DNA of 8,208 nucleotides. It comes from Candidatus Paceibacter normanii SCGC AAA255-P19 (lineage in GTDB: Bacteria > Patescibacteriota > Minisyncoccia > Minisyncoccales > Paceibacteraceae). This document shows positions 1-5,904 of the stretch, piece after piece. The stretch covers positions 1 through 8,208 of the forward strand of contig ASKX01000007.1 in assembly GCA_000398025.1 (NCBI GenBank), given 5' to 3'. How positions within the stretch are numbered: position 1 is the stretch's first letter; every line of letters begins with the position of its first letter. The position numbers and the translations under genes were made by a program. Below the pieces are notes generated by a model. That model worked only from the letters and a program-made list of their open reading frames with translations. It ran no database searches and was not told where the DNA came from.

Positions 1-258
1 AACGAAGCTCGAGCTCCCATGTTCGGCCAAAGATCGACCTTATTTTTTAAAGATCTTCAGGTGGCGGCTAAAACCGGGACCACTCAAGACTTTAGAGATG
101 CTTGGACTATAGGATACACTTCTTCTCTGGTGGCGGGAGTTTGGGTCGGGAACAACAACAACGCCTCCATGGCAAAAAAACCAGCCGTTACTCTGGCTGG
201 CCCAATCTTCCACCAATTTATGGAAGAGGCTTTAATAACTTTTTCTAAGAAAGATTAA
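1..258 (+). CDS. Class A penicillin-binding protein (peptidoglycan glycosyltransferase/transpeptidase), C-terminal fragment
   Basis: Bifunctional PBPs polymerise glycan strands and cross-link stem peptides outside the cytoplasmic membrane. Only the last 85 residues are visible. The frame is open from base 1, so the first ATG at 19 is internal and the gene begins outside the window. The transpeptidase KTGTT box is at visible residues 24-28 (bases 70-84). It is followed by a segment typical of PBP1A-like enzymes, [20 protein letters not shown], with GNNNN in place of the more usual GNNDN. The SxxK and SxN motifs lie upstream, out of view. The family is clear from the KTG box plus the WxIGYT/GVWVGNN pattern; the exact subclass is not. 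The TAA stop overlaps the dnaN stop on the opposite strand (shared TTAA at 255-258). The last third of this fragment also carries the likely terminator of dnaA-dnaN on the other strand. Confidence 0.93.
   Translation, partial: NEARAPMFGQRSTLFFKDLQVAAKTGTTQDFRDAWTIGYTSSLVAGVWVGNNNNASMAKKPAVTLAGPIFHQFMEEALITFSKKD
174..200 (-). terminator. Intrinsic terminator of dnaA-dnaN, inside the PBP gene
   Basis: Read on the minus strand, a perfect 6-bp GC-rich stem (CCAGCC/GGCTGG, bases 195-200 and 181-186) with an 8-nt loop is followed directly by seven T (bases 180-174). This is a textbook Rho-independent terminator. It lies 55-80 nt past the dnaN stop codon. On the + strand the same bases encode the KKPAVTLAG stretch of the PBP, and no T-run follows the hairpin in that direction, so it should act only on leftward transcripts. 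Confidence 0.75.
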
Positions 259-1379
259 GTAGCTTTTATCGGCATCACCACATAGAGGTAGTCTTCCTCT
301 CCTAAGGGTTTGATAATAGCTGGGCTCTCCTCGTTGACTAACTCGAAAACTATTTCGGGTGTTTTGATTTCGGATAAACCATCAGCTAAAAACCGGTGGT
401 TAAAAGAAGCCTGAACGTCTTTTCCTTTTATTTTTCCAGAGAGGAAGCTCTTATAATCTCCTAAATCCGGGCTTTGGCTTAAAATATAAATCTTTTTTTC
501 TTTCGAGGACACCTTTAATTTAATTTCGTTAACTTTTCCGCTAAAGATACTGGCTGTTTTAATCTGGTTCAAAAGTTCATTTTTAGGAAAAACGATTTGG
601 GTCTCGTATTTTTTGGGTATTATCTCTTGATAGTTCGGGTATTCACCCTCGATTAGTTTAGAAGTGAGCTGAACCCGGGGATGAGCAACTTCGCTCATAG
701 TTGACTCAAAAAGAACCTGATTGGAGGAAAAATATATTTGTAGATCTTCGTCCTTGTCGCCAAAAATGCCGATGATTTCTTTAGCAGTTTGTTGGGGAAG
801 GATTAAAGAATACTCTTGCAAAAGTGGGGATTTAATAAAAAGCTTTTTTTCGGCTAAACGAAAACTGTCAGTTGCTACCATTTTGATTAAATCTTTTTGG
901 AAAGAGAAGTAAACTCCAGAAACTTCTGGTCGGGCAATAGACGGCGAGGCGACATTAACCACTTGTCCAAGGGACTGGCTTAACAACAAACTGTTAATTG
1001 AGATATTTTCTCCTTCTTTTAATTGGGGAATAATTGGAAACTCAGTCGAAGGAAGGCCTTTTAATTCGGTTTTATAATTCTCGCACTGAATTAAAAGATT
1101 AGATCCTTTAACTTCTAATTGAACCGGCTTATTAGGAAGAAGGTTGATTAAATTAGAGAAAATCCGGGTAGGCACCAGAATTTCACCTTCTTTTTCTAAC
1201 TTAATTAAAGCTTGCCATTTAATTCCTATTTCTAAATTAGTAGTTTCTAAGGTTAAAAAGTTTTTTTCACTTTTTAAAAGGACGTTTTGAAGAATAGGCA
1301 AGGTGAGAGTTTTTTGAGTAGCTCTTTCGATAATTTTAATCCCTTCTTTTAATTTTTCTTGTAAAATTATTATTTTCAT
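255..1379 (-). CDS. dnaN: DNA polymerase III subunit beta (sliding clamp)
   Basis: DnaN forms the ring-shaped dimer that tethers replicative polymerase to DNA and recruits clamp-binding proteins. The 374-residue product is of normal length for the three-domain bacterial clamp. Recognisable family segments are [10 protein letters not shown] (27-36), RPEVSGVYF (150-158), ATDSFRLA (169-176, usually ATDSHRLA), [14 protein letters not shown] (242-255) and the C-terminal VVMPIKAT (367-374), which matches the conserved VxMPM(R/K) tail near the peptide-binding pocket. The start is ATG at 1379, with only A/T-rich trinucleotide repeats and no Shine-Dalgarno upstream. It lies 129 nt downstream of dnaA on the same strand and is probably co-transcribed. 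recF does not follow; the next gene is a convergent PBP whose stop overlaps this one. Confidence 0.97.
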   Translation of the reverse strand: MKIIILQEKLKEGIKIIERATQKTLTLPILQNVLLKSEKNFLTLETTNLEIGIKWQALIKLEKEGEILVPTRIFSNLINLLPNKPVQLEVKGSNLLIQCENYKTELKGLPSTEFPIIPQLKEGENISINSLLLSQSLGQVVNVASPSIARPEVSGVYFSFQKDLIKMVATDSFRLAEKKLFIKSPLLQEYSLILPQQTAKEIIGIFGDKDEDLQIYFSSNQVLFESTMSEVAHPRVQLTSKLIEGEYPNYQEIIPKKYETQIVFPKNELLNQIKTASIFSGKVNEIKLKVSSKEKKIYILSQSPDLGDYKSFLSGKIKGKDVQASFNHRFLADGLSEIKTPEIVFELVNEESPAIIKPLGEEDYLYVVMPIKAT

Positions 1380-1508
1380 TATTATTTATTATTATTGTTG
1401 TTGTTATTGTGGAAACTTTAATTATTAAGAATAAAATAGGCTTTTAAAAGGTTGGGGGAAAGTTGTGGATTAAAAGAGAAAGATTGGTATAAAAAAATTT
1501 TCCCCAAC
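1380..1508. other. dnaA-dnaN spacer with DnaA-box-like motifs (secondary origin candidate)
   Basis: This AT-rich spacer holds TGTGGATTA at 1464-1472, one mismatch from the DnaA-box complement TGTGGATAA, and TGTGGAAAC at 1408-1416 (two mismatches). It also has an imperfect long-range inverted repeat, GTTGGGGGAAA (1451-1461) against TTTTCCCCAAC (1498-1508), and a perfect 10-bp palindrome CTTTTAAAAG (1441-1450). The dnaN-proximal end is a 3-nt-periodic A/T tract (about 1381-1408). The dnaA-dnaN gap houses part of the origin in several bacteria. In the mRNA the inverted repeat could instead form a hairpin between the two genes. Function is inferred. Confidence 0.4.
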
Positions 1509-2858
1509 TCAACCACTAAAAACTCTTTGTTTAATCAACTCAATTTCCTCAGCAAAATTTTCATCTTTGTTGACTTCTCCAGCGATTTTTTCATAAGCAT
1601 GGATGGCGGTGGTGTGATCCTTGCCGCCAAATTTCCTTCCGATAAAAGGGAAAGAGCTTTTCAACTCCTCTCTTAACAAAAACATAGCTATTTGGCGGGG
1701 CTTAACGATTTCTTTTTTCCGGGAAAGCGAAATAATCTCCCTTTCTTTTAGGTCGTAAAAACAAGCCACTGTTTCAATTATCTTTTTTGCTGTAACAGTC
1801 TTATTGGGGGCCGTGACAAGGCTTTTTAACAAGGATTTAGTTACTTCTAAATCAGGGGTGAGGTTTTGGAGTTTTTGATAGGCTATCAGTCTGTTCAGGG
1901 CTCCTTCCAATTCTCTAATGTTCCTTTGAACATTAGAAGAGATATACCCCAAGATTTCTTCTGGCATTTCTGTTTTTCTTTCTAAACACTTAGCCTTCAA
2001 GATAGCTATCCTGGTTTCGTAGTCTGGGTAGCTGATGTCGGCTATCATTCCCCCTTCAAACCTTGAGCGCAACCTTTCAGCTAAGGCGGGGATGGCTTTG
2101 GGAGGACGATCTGAAGAAAGAATGATCTGCCTATTTTTTTCGTATAAGGAATTAAAAGTGTGGAAAAATTCTTCTTGGGTTTTTTCTTTGCCAGCTAAAA
2201 ACTGGATGTCGTCAATAATTAAAACATCAATTGTTTGATACTTGGAACGAAAATTATCTACCTCCCGGTTTCTAATCGAGGAAACCACTCCTGAAGTGAA
2301 CTTTTCTGAAGGAATATATTTAATTTTCTTCTGAGAAAAATTTTTGACCACTTCATTACCAACGGCCTGAAGAAGATGAGTCTTTCCCAATCCTACTCCA
2401 CCGTAAACAAAAAGAGGGTTATAAACCTGGCCGGGATTTTTGGCTGCTGCCCAACTGGCCGCCTGAGCTAGTTCATTGAAAGGGCCGACAACGAAGTTCT
2501 CAAAAGTATAACGAGGATTTAGATTGGTTTCTTTGTCTATCTCAAAGTCCTGGAACTCAAGCTGCCCGGCGTCTAAAAAGGGGACAGCCGCCTTTTTGGT
2601 TACTTTTAGCCCTGTTTTTCTTACTTCATATTTTGCCTCTTTTGTCTCTTCATCTAAGCTGTGGAGAATTTTTAAAATAGTCTTGCCGTATTTGTTTTCC
2701 AGCCACTCCTTAGCAAAAGAATTAGGAACAGAAATAACAACTCTCCCCTCTTTTTGGGAAATTATTTCCGTGCCCTTAAACCAGGTAGCGAAATTGGCTG
2801 GGGAGATATCTAACTGGACTTGGGCCAAAACTGCTTGCCAAACGTCTTCTTTATCCAT
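1509..2858 (-). CDS. dnaA: Chromosomal replication initiator protein DnaA
   Basis: DnaA is the AAA+ ATPase that binds DnaA boxes at oriC, melts the origin and loads the helicase; it also regulates its own promoter. The 449-residue product has all four domains. Domain I is at about 1-80 (WxxVLxxV...NFxTWF start), followed by a short linker. The AAA+ core carries Walker A GGVGLGKT (153-160), Walker B LIIDDIQF (213-220), sensor 1 ILSSD (246-250), an arginine-finger segment RLRSRF (262-267) and sensor 2 RNIRELEGAL (312-321). The domain IV DNA-binding signature KDHTTAIHA (413-421) differs only conservatively from the common RDHTTVLHA, so standard DnaA-box recognition is expected. Start is ATG at 2858, preceded by an extended -10 promoter about 40 nt upstream but no Shine-Dalgarno. 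Stop is TGA. It is divergent from rpmH, the standard arrangement at bacterial origins. Confidence 0.98.
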   Translation of the reverse strand: MDKEDVWQAVLAQVQLDISPANFATWFKGTEIISQKEGRVVISVPNSFAKEWLENKYGKTILKILHSLDEETKEAKYEVRKTGLKVTKKAAVPFLDAGQLEFQDFEIDKETNLNPRYTFENFVVGPFNELAQAASWAAAKNPGQVYNPLFVYGGVGLGKTHLLQAVGNEVVKNFSQKKIKYIPSEKFTSGVVSSIRNREVDNFRSKYQTIDVLIIDDIQFLAGKEKTQEEFFHTFNSLYEKNRQIILSSDRPPKAIPALAERLRSRFEGGMIADISYPDYETRIAILKAKCLERKTEMPEEILGYISSNVQRNIRELEGALNRLIAYQKLQNLTPDLEVTKSLLKSLVTAPNKTVTAKKIIETVACFYDLKEREIISLSRKKEIVKPRQIAMFLLREELKSSFPFIGRKFGGKDHTTAIHAYEKIAGEVNKDENFAEEIELIKQRVFSG

Positions 2859-2899
2859 TGAAATAAATTGAAATGAGATATATTTTTATCTTCACCGAC

Positions 2900-2908
2900 A
2901 TTATACCA
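2900..2908 (-). promoter_or_regulatory. dnaA promoter, extended -10 type
   Basis: On the minus strand TGGTATAAT gives a perfect -10 hexamer (2905-2900) with a TGn extension. The expected start of transcription is near 2893, leaving a leader of about 35 nt before the dnaA ATG. The hexamer 17 nt upstream (2928-2923, TTTTTG) is a poor -35. A perfect TTGACA exists at 2916-2911 but only 5 nt from the -10, too close to pair with it. The TGn extension probably compensates. Confidence 0.6.
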
Positions 2909-2978
2909 CATGTCAAGGAAGACAAAAAACGAGCACCCCCAGCTTAACACTGTTAATATCTTGGGGATAAAGTGGGGA

Positions 2979-3007
2979 TTGCTTTTAGCCAAAAGTTTTG
3001 TTATTAT
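2979..3007 (+). promoter_or_regulatory. rpmH operon promoter
   Basis: TTGCTT (2979-2984) and TATTAT (3002-3007) are separated by exactly 17 nt, a good sigma-70-type pair. A start near 3014 would leave only about 4 nt before the rpmH ATG at 3018, so the message would be almost leaderless. An overlapping TATACT (3005-3010) is less well spaced. The -35 overlaps the second G-rich repeat of the origin candidate, so DnaA or another origin-bound protein could compete with RNA polymerase here (inference). Confidence 0.55.
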
Positions 3008-3017
3008 ACTTCCTAGT

Positions 3018-3155
3018 ATGTCAATTACTTTTAAACCAAAAAAAAGAAAAAGAAAGCGAACCCACGGTTTTCGAAAGAGAATCAAAACTAAAAGCGGGAG
3101 AAAAGTTTTAACCAGAAGGAGAAGAAAAAAAAGACAAAAGTTGACAGTTCGATGA
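3018..3155 (+). CDS. rpmH: 50S ribosomal protein L34 (bL34)
   Basis: This is a very basic 45-residue protein of the large ribosomal subunit. The sequence follows the family throughout: [17 protein letters not shown] (residues 6-22), then [20 protein letters not shown], matching the usual KRxRTHGFRxRMxTxxGRxVLxRRRxKGRxxLxV. The ATG at 3018 is chosen because it gives the normal 44-46-residue length. A longer reading from 2910 would run through the promoter and add an unrelated 36-residue extension. No Shine-Dalgarno precedes it. It is the first gene of the rpmH-rnpA-yidD-yidC-jag run. Its TGA stop lies inside the first of two tandem hairpins. Confidence 0.96.
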   Translation: MSITFKPKKRKRKRTHGFRKRIKTKSGRKVLTRRRRKKRQKLTVR

Positions 3156-3198
3156 ATTAAGGATTCATCTCACATTTTCGATAAATTAAAATTTATCT
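3151..3198 (+). repeat. Two tandem homologous hairpins between rpmH and rnpA
   Basis: Unit 1 is GATGAAT-TAAGG-ATTCATC (3151-3169) and unit 2 is GATAAAT-TAAA-ATTTATC (3180-3197), both followed by T. They align almost base for base with a 29-nt offset. At one stem position G in the left arm and C in the right arm of unit 1 become A and T in unit 2, so pairing is kept. No T-run follows, so they do not look like terminators. A processing or stability role in the rpmH-rnpA mRNA is plausible. A related hairpin occurs at the end of yidC. Confidence 0.55.
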
Positions 3199-3220
3199 TA
3201 ATGTTCAATGAATTGTAAAA

Positions 3221-3565
3221 ATGTTGCCACGGATTAGCCGTCTTAAAAAAAATCTTGACATTGAAAGGGTTTTTAAAAAAGGAAAAAAGGTTAGAGAGGG
3301 ATTTTTAGTTTTAGCAGTAAGCCAAAACGACTTGGCAGAAACGCGATTTGGATTCGTAGTTTCTCAAAAAGTGTCAAAAAGGGCTGTCCAGCGCAATCAA
3401 CTGAAAAGGCGCCTCAGAGAGTCAATCCGGCCCAGGGTATCAGAAATAAAAAAAGGATTGGATATAATTTTACTGGCCACCCCGGGGTTAGAAAAAAAAG
3501 ATTTTTGGGAAATTAAAAAAACAGTCAATCTTTTACTAAAAAAATCAAAATGCCTACGAGAATAG
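3221..3565 (+). CDS. rnpA: Ribonuclease P protein component
   Basis: RnpA is the small basic protein subunit of RNase P, which with the catalytic RNA removes 5' leaders from pre-tRNAs. The 114-residue product is of normal length. The N-terminus [22 protein letters not shown] matches the family's RLxxxxDFxxVFxxG start. The signature [25 protein letters not shown] (about 48-72) contains the conserved RNxxKRxxRE motif, and the C-terminal half carries DIILLATP. Start is ATG at 3221; the preceding GAATTGTAAAA has no Shine-Dalgarno. It lies 65 nt after rpmH, with tandem hairpins in the gap, and its last 16 nt overlap the start of yidD, suggesting translational coupling. Confidence 0.96.
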   Translation: MLPRISRLKKNLDIERVFKKGKKVREGFLVLAVSQNDLAETRFGFVVSQKVSKRAVQRNQLKRRLRESIRPRVSEIKKGLDIILLATPGLEKKDFWEIKKTVNLLLKKSKCLRE

Positions 3566-3759
3566 TTTTAAACTTAATTAAATTTTACCAAAGATTTATT
3601 TCGCCAAGTTTAGGACAAAACTGCCGCTTTTATCCTAGCTGCTCAGAATACACGTACCGGGCGATTGAAAAATTCGGCGTTTGGAGAGGAAGCTGGAAGG
3701 GGATAAAGCGTATTTTAAAATGTAATCCTTGGGCAAGCGGAGGGATAGACCTCCCTTAA
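3550..3759 (+). CDS. yidD: Membrane protein insertion efficiency factor YidD
   Basis: YidD is a small inner-membrane-associated protein thought to assist YidC-dependent membrane protein insertion. The 69-residue product shows the full family pattern: [20 protein letters not shown] (10-29), then [14 protein letters not shown] (30-43), [12 protein letters not shown] (54-65) and a terminal DLP (usually D(P/L)VP). The conserved cysteines in CRFYPSCS and KCNPW are all present. An amphipathic N-terminal segment fits peripheral membrane attachment. It starts inside the rnpA 3' end (16-nt overlap) and ends 6 nt before yidC, so the three are very likely one transcript. Confidence 0.95.
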   Translation: MPTRIVLNLIKFYQRFISPSLGQNCRFYPSCSEYTYRAIEKFGVWRGSWKGIKRILKCNPWASGGIDLP

Positions 3760-3765
3760 AAACAA

Positions 3766-4500
3766 ATGGAATTACTTATTAATGCTTTTAACACAATTTT
3801 ATACCAGCCTTTGTTCAACGCCCTTATTCTTTTATACGAATACTTGCCGGGGCATGATTTTGGAGTGGCTGTTATTGTCTTGACAGTTTTAATCAGGTTA
3901 ATCCTTTCCCCTTTAATGGTTCAGTCAATTAAGTCGCAAAAAGGCTTAAGTGAGATTCAACCTAAAGTTCAAGAAATCCAAAGCAGAAATAAAGAGGATA
4001 AAGAAAAACAGGCCAAAGAGATGATGGAGCTCTATAAAAAAGAAAAAATCAACCCTTTCGGCGGTTGCTTGCCTCTTTTGCTTCAGTTGCCTATTTTGAT
4101 TGCTCTTTTCCAGGTTTTCTGGAGAGGCTTCCAGCCAGAAATGATGGCTAGCCTTTATAGTTTTGTTCCTCAGCCCGAAGCAATTAATCCCTATTTTTTG
4201 AGCTTAATAAATCTTAGCGAAGCTAGTATTATTTTAGCTCTAATAGCTGGGGCAGCCCAATTTTTCCAGTCAAAAATGATGATTCCTCAGGTTAAAAAAC
4301 CAGAGAAAAAAGATAAAACCTCTCAGTTTTCTGAAATGATGCAAAAACAGATGCTTTACTTTTTTCCAATTTTTACTGTTTTCATTCTTTGGCGGCTGCC
4401 AGCTGCCATTGCTCTTTACTGGATAATAACAGCTCTATTTTCGATCGGGCAGCAGTATTTAATTGTGCGAGCGCCAGCGAAGCATCAAGATGAACTTTAG
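3766..4500 (+). CDS. yidC: YidC/Oxa1 family membrane protein insertase
   Basis: YidC inserts and folds membrane proteins, alone or with SecYEG. The 244-residue product is the short form without the large periplasmic domain of proteobacterial YidC and shows five likely membrane segments: about 8-27, 33-52, 100-118, 147-167 and 195-225. The catalytic groove arginine is R44 in VLIRLILSPLMVQS. A charged cytoplasmic coiled hairpin follows (about 55-95, rich in K/E/Q), then the conserved NPFGGCLPLLLQLPILIALFQ and, near the end, RLPAAIALYW. No lipobox is evident. Start is ATG at 3766 with no Shine-Dalgarno. The gene ends within a hairpin (4489-4506) that may modulate transcription into jag. Confidence 0.96.
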   Translation: MELLINAFNTILYQPLFNALILLYEYLPGHDFGVAVIVLTVLIRLILSPLMVQSIKSQKGLSEIQPKVQEIQSRNKEDKEKQAKEMMELYKKEKINPFGGCLPLLLQLPILIALFQVFWRGFQPEMMASLYSFVPQPEAINPYFLSLINLSEASIILALIAGAAQFFQSKMMIPQVKKPEKKDKTSQFSEMMQKQMLYFFPIFTVFILWRLPAAIALYWIITALFSIGQQYLIVRAPAKHQDEL

Positions 4501-4514
4501 TTCATCGCCTTTTT
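4489..4514 (+). terminator. Hairpin at the yidC stop, weak terminator or attenuator candidate
   Basis: GATGAACT-TT-AGTTCATC (4489-4506) is a perfect 8-bp inverted repeat covering the last codons and TAG stop of yidC. GCC and five T (4510-4514) follow. The stem is A/U-rich and the T-run short and slightly displaced, so strong termination before jag is unlikely; partial read-through or RNA protection fits better. Its GATGAA/TTCATC arms resemble the hairpins between rpmH and rnpA. Confidence 0.4.
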
Positions 4515-4526
4515 AAAAAACCGCTT

Positions 4527-4988
4527 ATGCTTAGCCAAAGTGAAATAAAAGAAATAAAGGAAACCACCGAAGAGTTTTTCAGAAAAATGGCCTTTGAGGT
4601 AGAGGTTGAGGTTTTGCCTCAACAGGATTTGACCTTGCCTATTAATTTAAAAACTGACGACCCTAAGATTCTGATCGGCGAAGGAGGGCAAACCTTAGCT
4701 GAAATCCAGCACATTTTAAAAGCGATGCTAAGAAGAAAAATTGACCAATCTTTTTTCATTGACCTCGACGTTTTAGGTTATAAAAAGAAAAAAGCAGAGT
4801 ATTTGAAAGAGCTAGCCCGTTCTTCAGCTGATGAAGTGGCTATAACCAAAAAAGAAAAACAGCTGACGCCAATGCCAGCTTACGAAAGAAGAATTGTTCA
4901 CTTGGAGTTGGCCGGTCGTTCAGACGTTACTACTGAAAGCCTTGGCCAAGAACCAGAAAGATACGTAGTGATTAGGCCCTATCCCTAA
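4527..4988 (+). CDS. khpB: KhpB/Jag RNA-binding protein (KH and R3H domains)
   Basis: KhpB (Jag, EloR, SpoIIIJ-associated) is a cytoplasmic RNA-binding protein that in Firmicutes pairs with KhpA and affects cell elongation. The 153-residue product has a KH domain with the loop GEGG at 51-54 in ILIGEGGQTLAEIQHIL (48-64). Its R3H domain begins PMPAYERRIVHLEL (115-128), with R121 and H125 as the R-x3-H pair, and ends in the typical EPERYVVIRP tail. The N-terminal Jag-N domain is absent, as often seen in reduced genomes. Placement right after yidC is the family's standard synteny. The stop at 4986-4988 directly abuts the stop of the convergent gene. Confidence 0.95.
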   Translation: MLSQSEIKEIKETTEEFFRKMAFEVEVEVLPQQDLTLPINLKTDDPKILIGEGGQTLAEIQHILKAMLRRKIDQSFFIDLDVLGYKKKKAEYLKELARSSADEVAITKKEKQLTPMPAYERRIVHLELAGRSDVTTESLGQEPERYVVIRPYP

Positions 4989-4998
4989 TTATTTTTTT
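4971..4998 (+). terminator. Intrinsic terminator of the rpmH-jag operon
   Basis: ATTAGG (4971-4976), a 7-nt loop and CCTAAT (4984-4989) form a perfect 6-bp stem that can extend outward by G-U and A-U pairs. Seven T (4992-4998) follow almost at once. The left arm and loop encode the last residues of jag, the right arm contains its stop codon, and the T-run lies in the 3' end of the convergent gene. On the minus strand no T-run follows the hairpin, so it should stop only rightward transcription. Confidence 0.65.
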
Positions 4999-5858
4999 GC
5001 TCTTATTTTAAAAGAAGTTAAACAATCACCTCTTCCTAAAAATCCGCACTGACCAAGCGAATTGTCTCTTAAATTAGGGTCGCTGTGAGTGAAAACTTCA
5101 CATTTCCCCCCGTAGTTGTTGTCTTCAAACAAAACCGCTAAATAGTTTCCGTCAATTTCTACGGCGGTAGCTTTATCGTTGAAGTCTCCGACATTTGGTT
5201 CATCTCCAACTCCGTAATAGCCGATTGAGTCCCCTTCGTAATTTTTATCCTCATAAAATTTTACCCCTGGACCCGCCGAATCTTCTGATTTTAAGTAAAT
5301 AGTGATTGAAGAAACTTGGCCGCTGAGCGGATCAGCAGACTGGCAACCGTCAGCTGGAGTGTCTTCACAGATCTTACAGTCCCCCATCATATTTTGATGT
5401 TCGTGCAGCACCGCCGCGTATTGGTCTTTACACAAACTGAAATCACCGGGATGTTCGGGGTCACAATCTCCATACATAATTTTCATTGAGTGAGCTTTGT
5501 TGTCAAAGCCAGAAAGGGCAGCTGAGCTTGATTGGAAAATCATTGGATCGGGAAATTCAGTGGTTCCCTGACAACTGCTGTCAGCAAAAAGATAAGCTCC
5601 CGGGATATGCCAGTCTAATTTAAGGGATCTGTGCTCGACAGTGCCGGCAAACGGCTGGCAAGGGTCGCCGCCAGGATAATCTATCGGACTGCCGTCGCTT
5701 TCTCCATATTTCCATTCTTCCCCTTTATAAATTTTTACCGTTAAATCTCCCGGTTCAGACAAGAATTTTATGGATTCTATTTGGTAAGTCCCTCCAGTCC
5801 CCCAATCTAATCCTGTTTCTTCATCTTTTAATTTAAGGACGTTTTGGATAATTTTCAT
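4989..5858 (-). CDS. Multi-domain beta/gamma-crystallin-like (Greek-key) protein, probably the C-terminal part of a split gene
   Basis: The 289 residues consist of repeated Greek-key units, each opening with an aromatic strand plus a glycine (as in FYEDKNYEGDS, 201-211, and LFEDNNYGGKC, 243-253) and closing with a serine/hydrophobic strand. The closing strands are QIESIKF (26-32), HRSLKL (76-81), DNKAHSMKI (119-127), GQVSSITI (180-187), NDKATAVEI (227-235) and GDCLTSFKI (277-285). The third, fifth and sixth resemble the calcium-binding (N/D)(N/D)xx(S/T)S motif of microbial beta/gamma-crystallins. Nine cysteines suggest an oxidising, extracytoplasmic location. This ORF has no signal peptide and no Shine-Dalgarno. 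The first unit lacks its opening strand, which is found in the same open frame upstream of the ATG (GIRAYSLDGCQED, roughly 5877-5912). Hence the ATG at 5858 is probably not the true start, and the protein likely continues the preceding pilin-like gene across an A7 tract. A peptidase-inhibitor I36-like fold is a related alternative. Confidence 0.72.
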   Translation of the reverse strand: MKIIQNVLKLKDEETGLDWGTGGTYQIESIKFLSEPGDLTVKIYKGEEWKYGESDGSPIDYPGGDPCQPFAGTVEHRSLKLDWHIPGAYLFADSSCQGTTEFPDPMIFQSSSAALSGFDNKAHSMKIMYGDCDPEHPGDFSLCKDQYAAVLHEHQNMMGDCKICEDTPADGCQSADPLSGQVSSITIYLKSEDSAGPGVKFYEDKNYEGDSIGYYGVGDEPNVGDFNDKATAVEIDGNYLAVLFEDNNYGGKCEVFTHSDPNLRDNSLGQCGFLGRGDCLTSFKIRAKK

Positions 5859-5904
5859 TGAAGGGTGGTCAACGTCCTCTTGGCAGCCGTCCAGCGAGTA
5901 AGCC

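Larger units (their letters stand above)
2859..3017. other. Divergent dnaA/rpmH intergenic region, main oriC candidate
   Basis: The region separates leftward dnaA-dnaN from rightward rpmH-rnpA-yidD-yidC-jag, the classical context of a bacterial chromosomal origin. It holds a 13-bp palindrome TTAACA-C-TGTTAA (2944-2956). Around it are outer arms CCCCA (2937-2941) and TGGGG (2962-2966). Two G-rich near-repeats follow, TTGGGGATAA (2961-2970, one mismatch from TTGTGGATAA) and GTGGGGATT (2972-2980). An AT-rich stretch lies beside dnaA (2859-2890). No perfect TTATCCACA box is present, so assignment rests on synteny and near-matches. The dnaA and rpmH promoters sit at its two ends. Confidence 0.55.

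Noticed and set aside
1381..1408. A/T trinucleotide run as a canonical DnaA-trio unwinding element
   Set aside because: The 3-nt periodicity is real. But on the strand and in the direction set by the nearby box-like motifs, it does not read as 3'-(G/A)A(T/A)-5' repeats, and no perfect DnaA box adjoins it.
1452..1676. Plus-strand ORF across the dnaA-dnaN spacer and the dnaA 3' end
   Set aside because: It is mostly antisense to the conserved dnaA domain IV and shows no family resemblance.
2851..2859. TTATCCATT at the dnaA start codon as a DnaA box
   Set aside because: It has two mismatches at strongly conserved positions and is made of the first dnaA codons; chance is the simpler explanation.
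2910..3017. N-terminal extension of L34 starting at 2910
   Set aside because: It would translate through the rpmH promoter and origin motifs and make L34 far longer than the family's 44-46 residues; the ATG at 3018 gives a normal protein.
2810..3085. Minus-strand ORF of 91 codons upstream of dnaA with hydrophobic residues
   Set aside because: It overlaps dnaA in another frame, crosses the divergent promoter region and runs antisense to rpmH; the hydrophobic look comes from complementing Lys/Arg codons.
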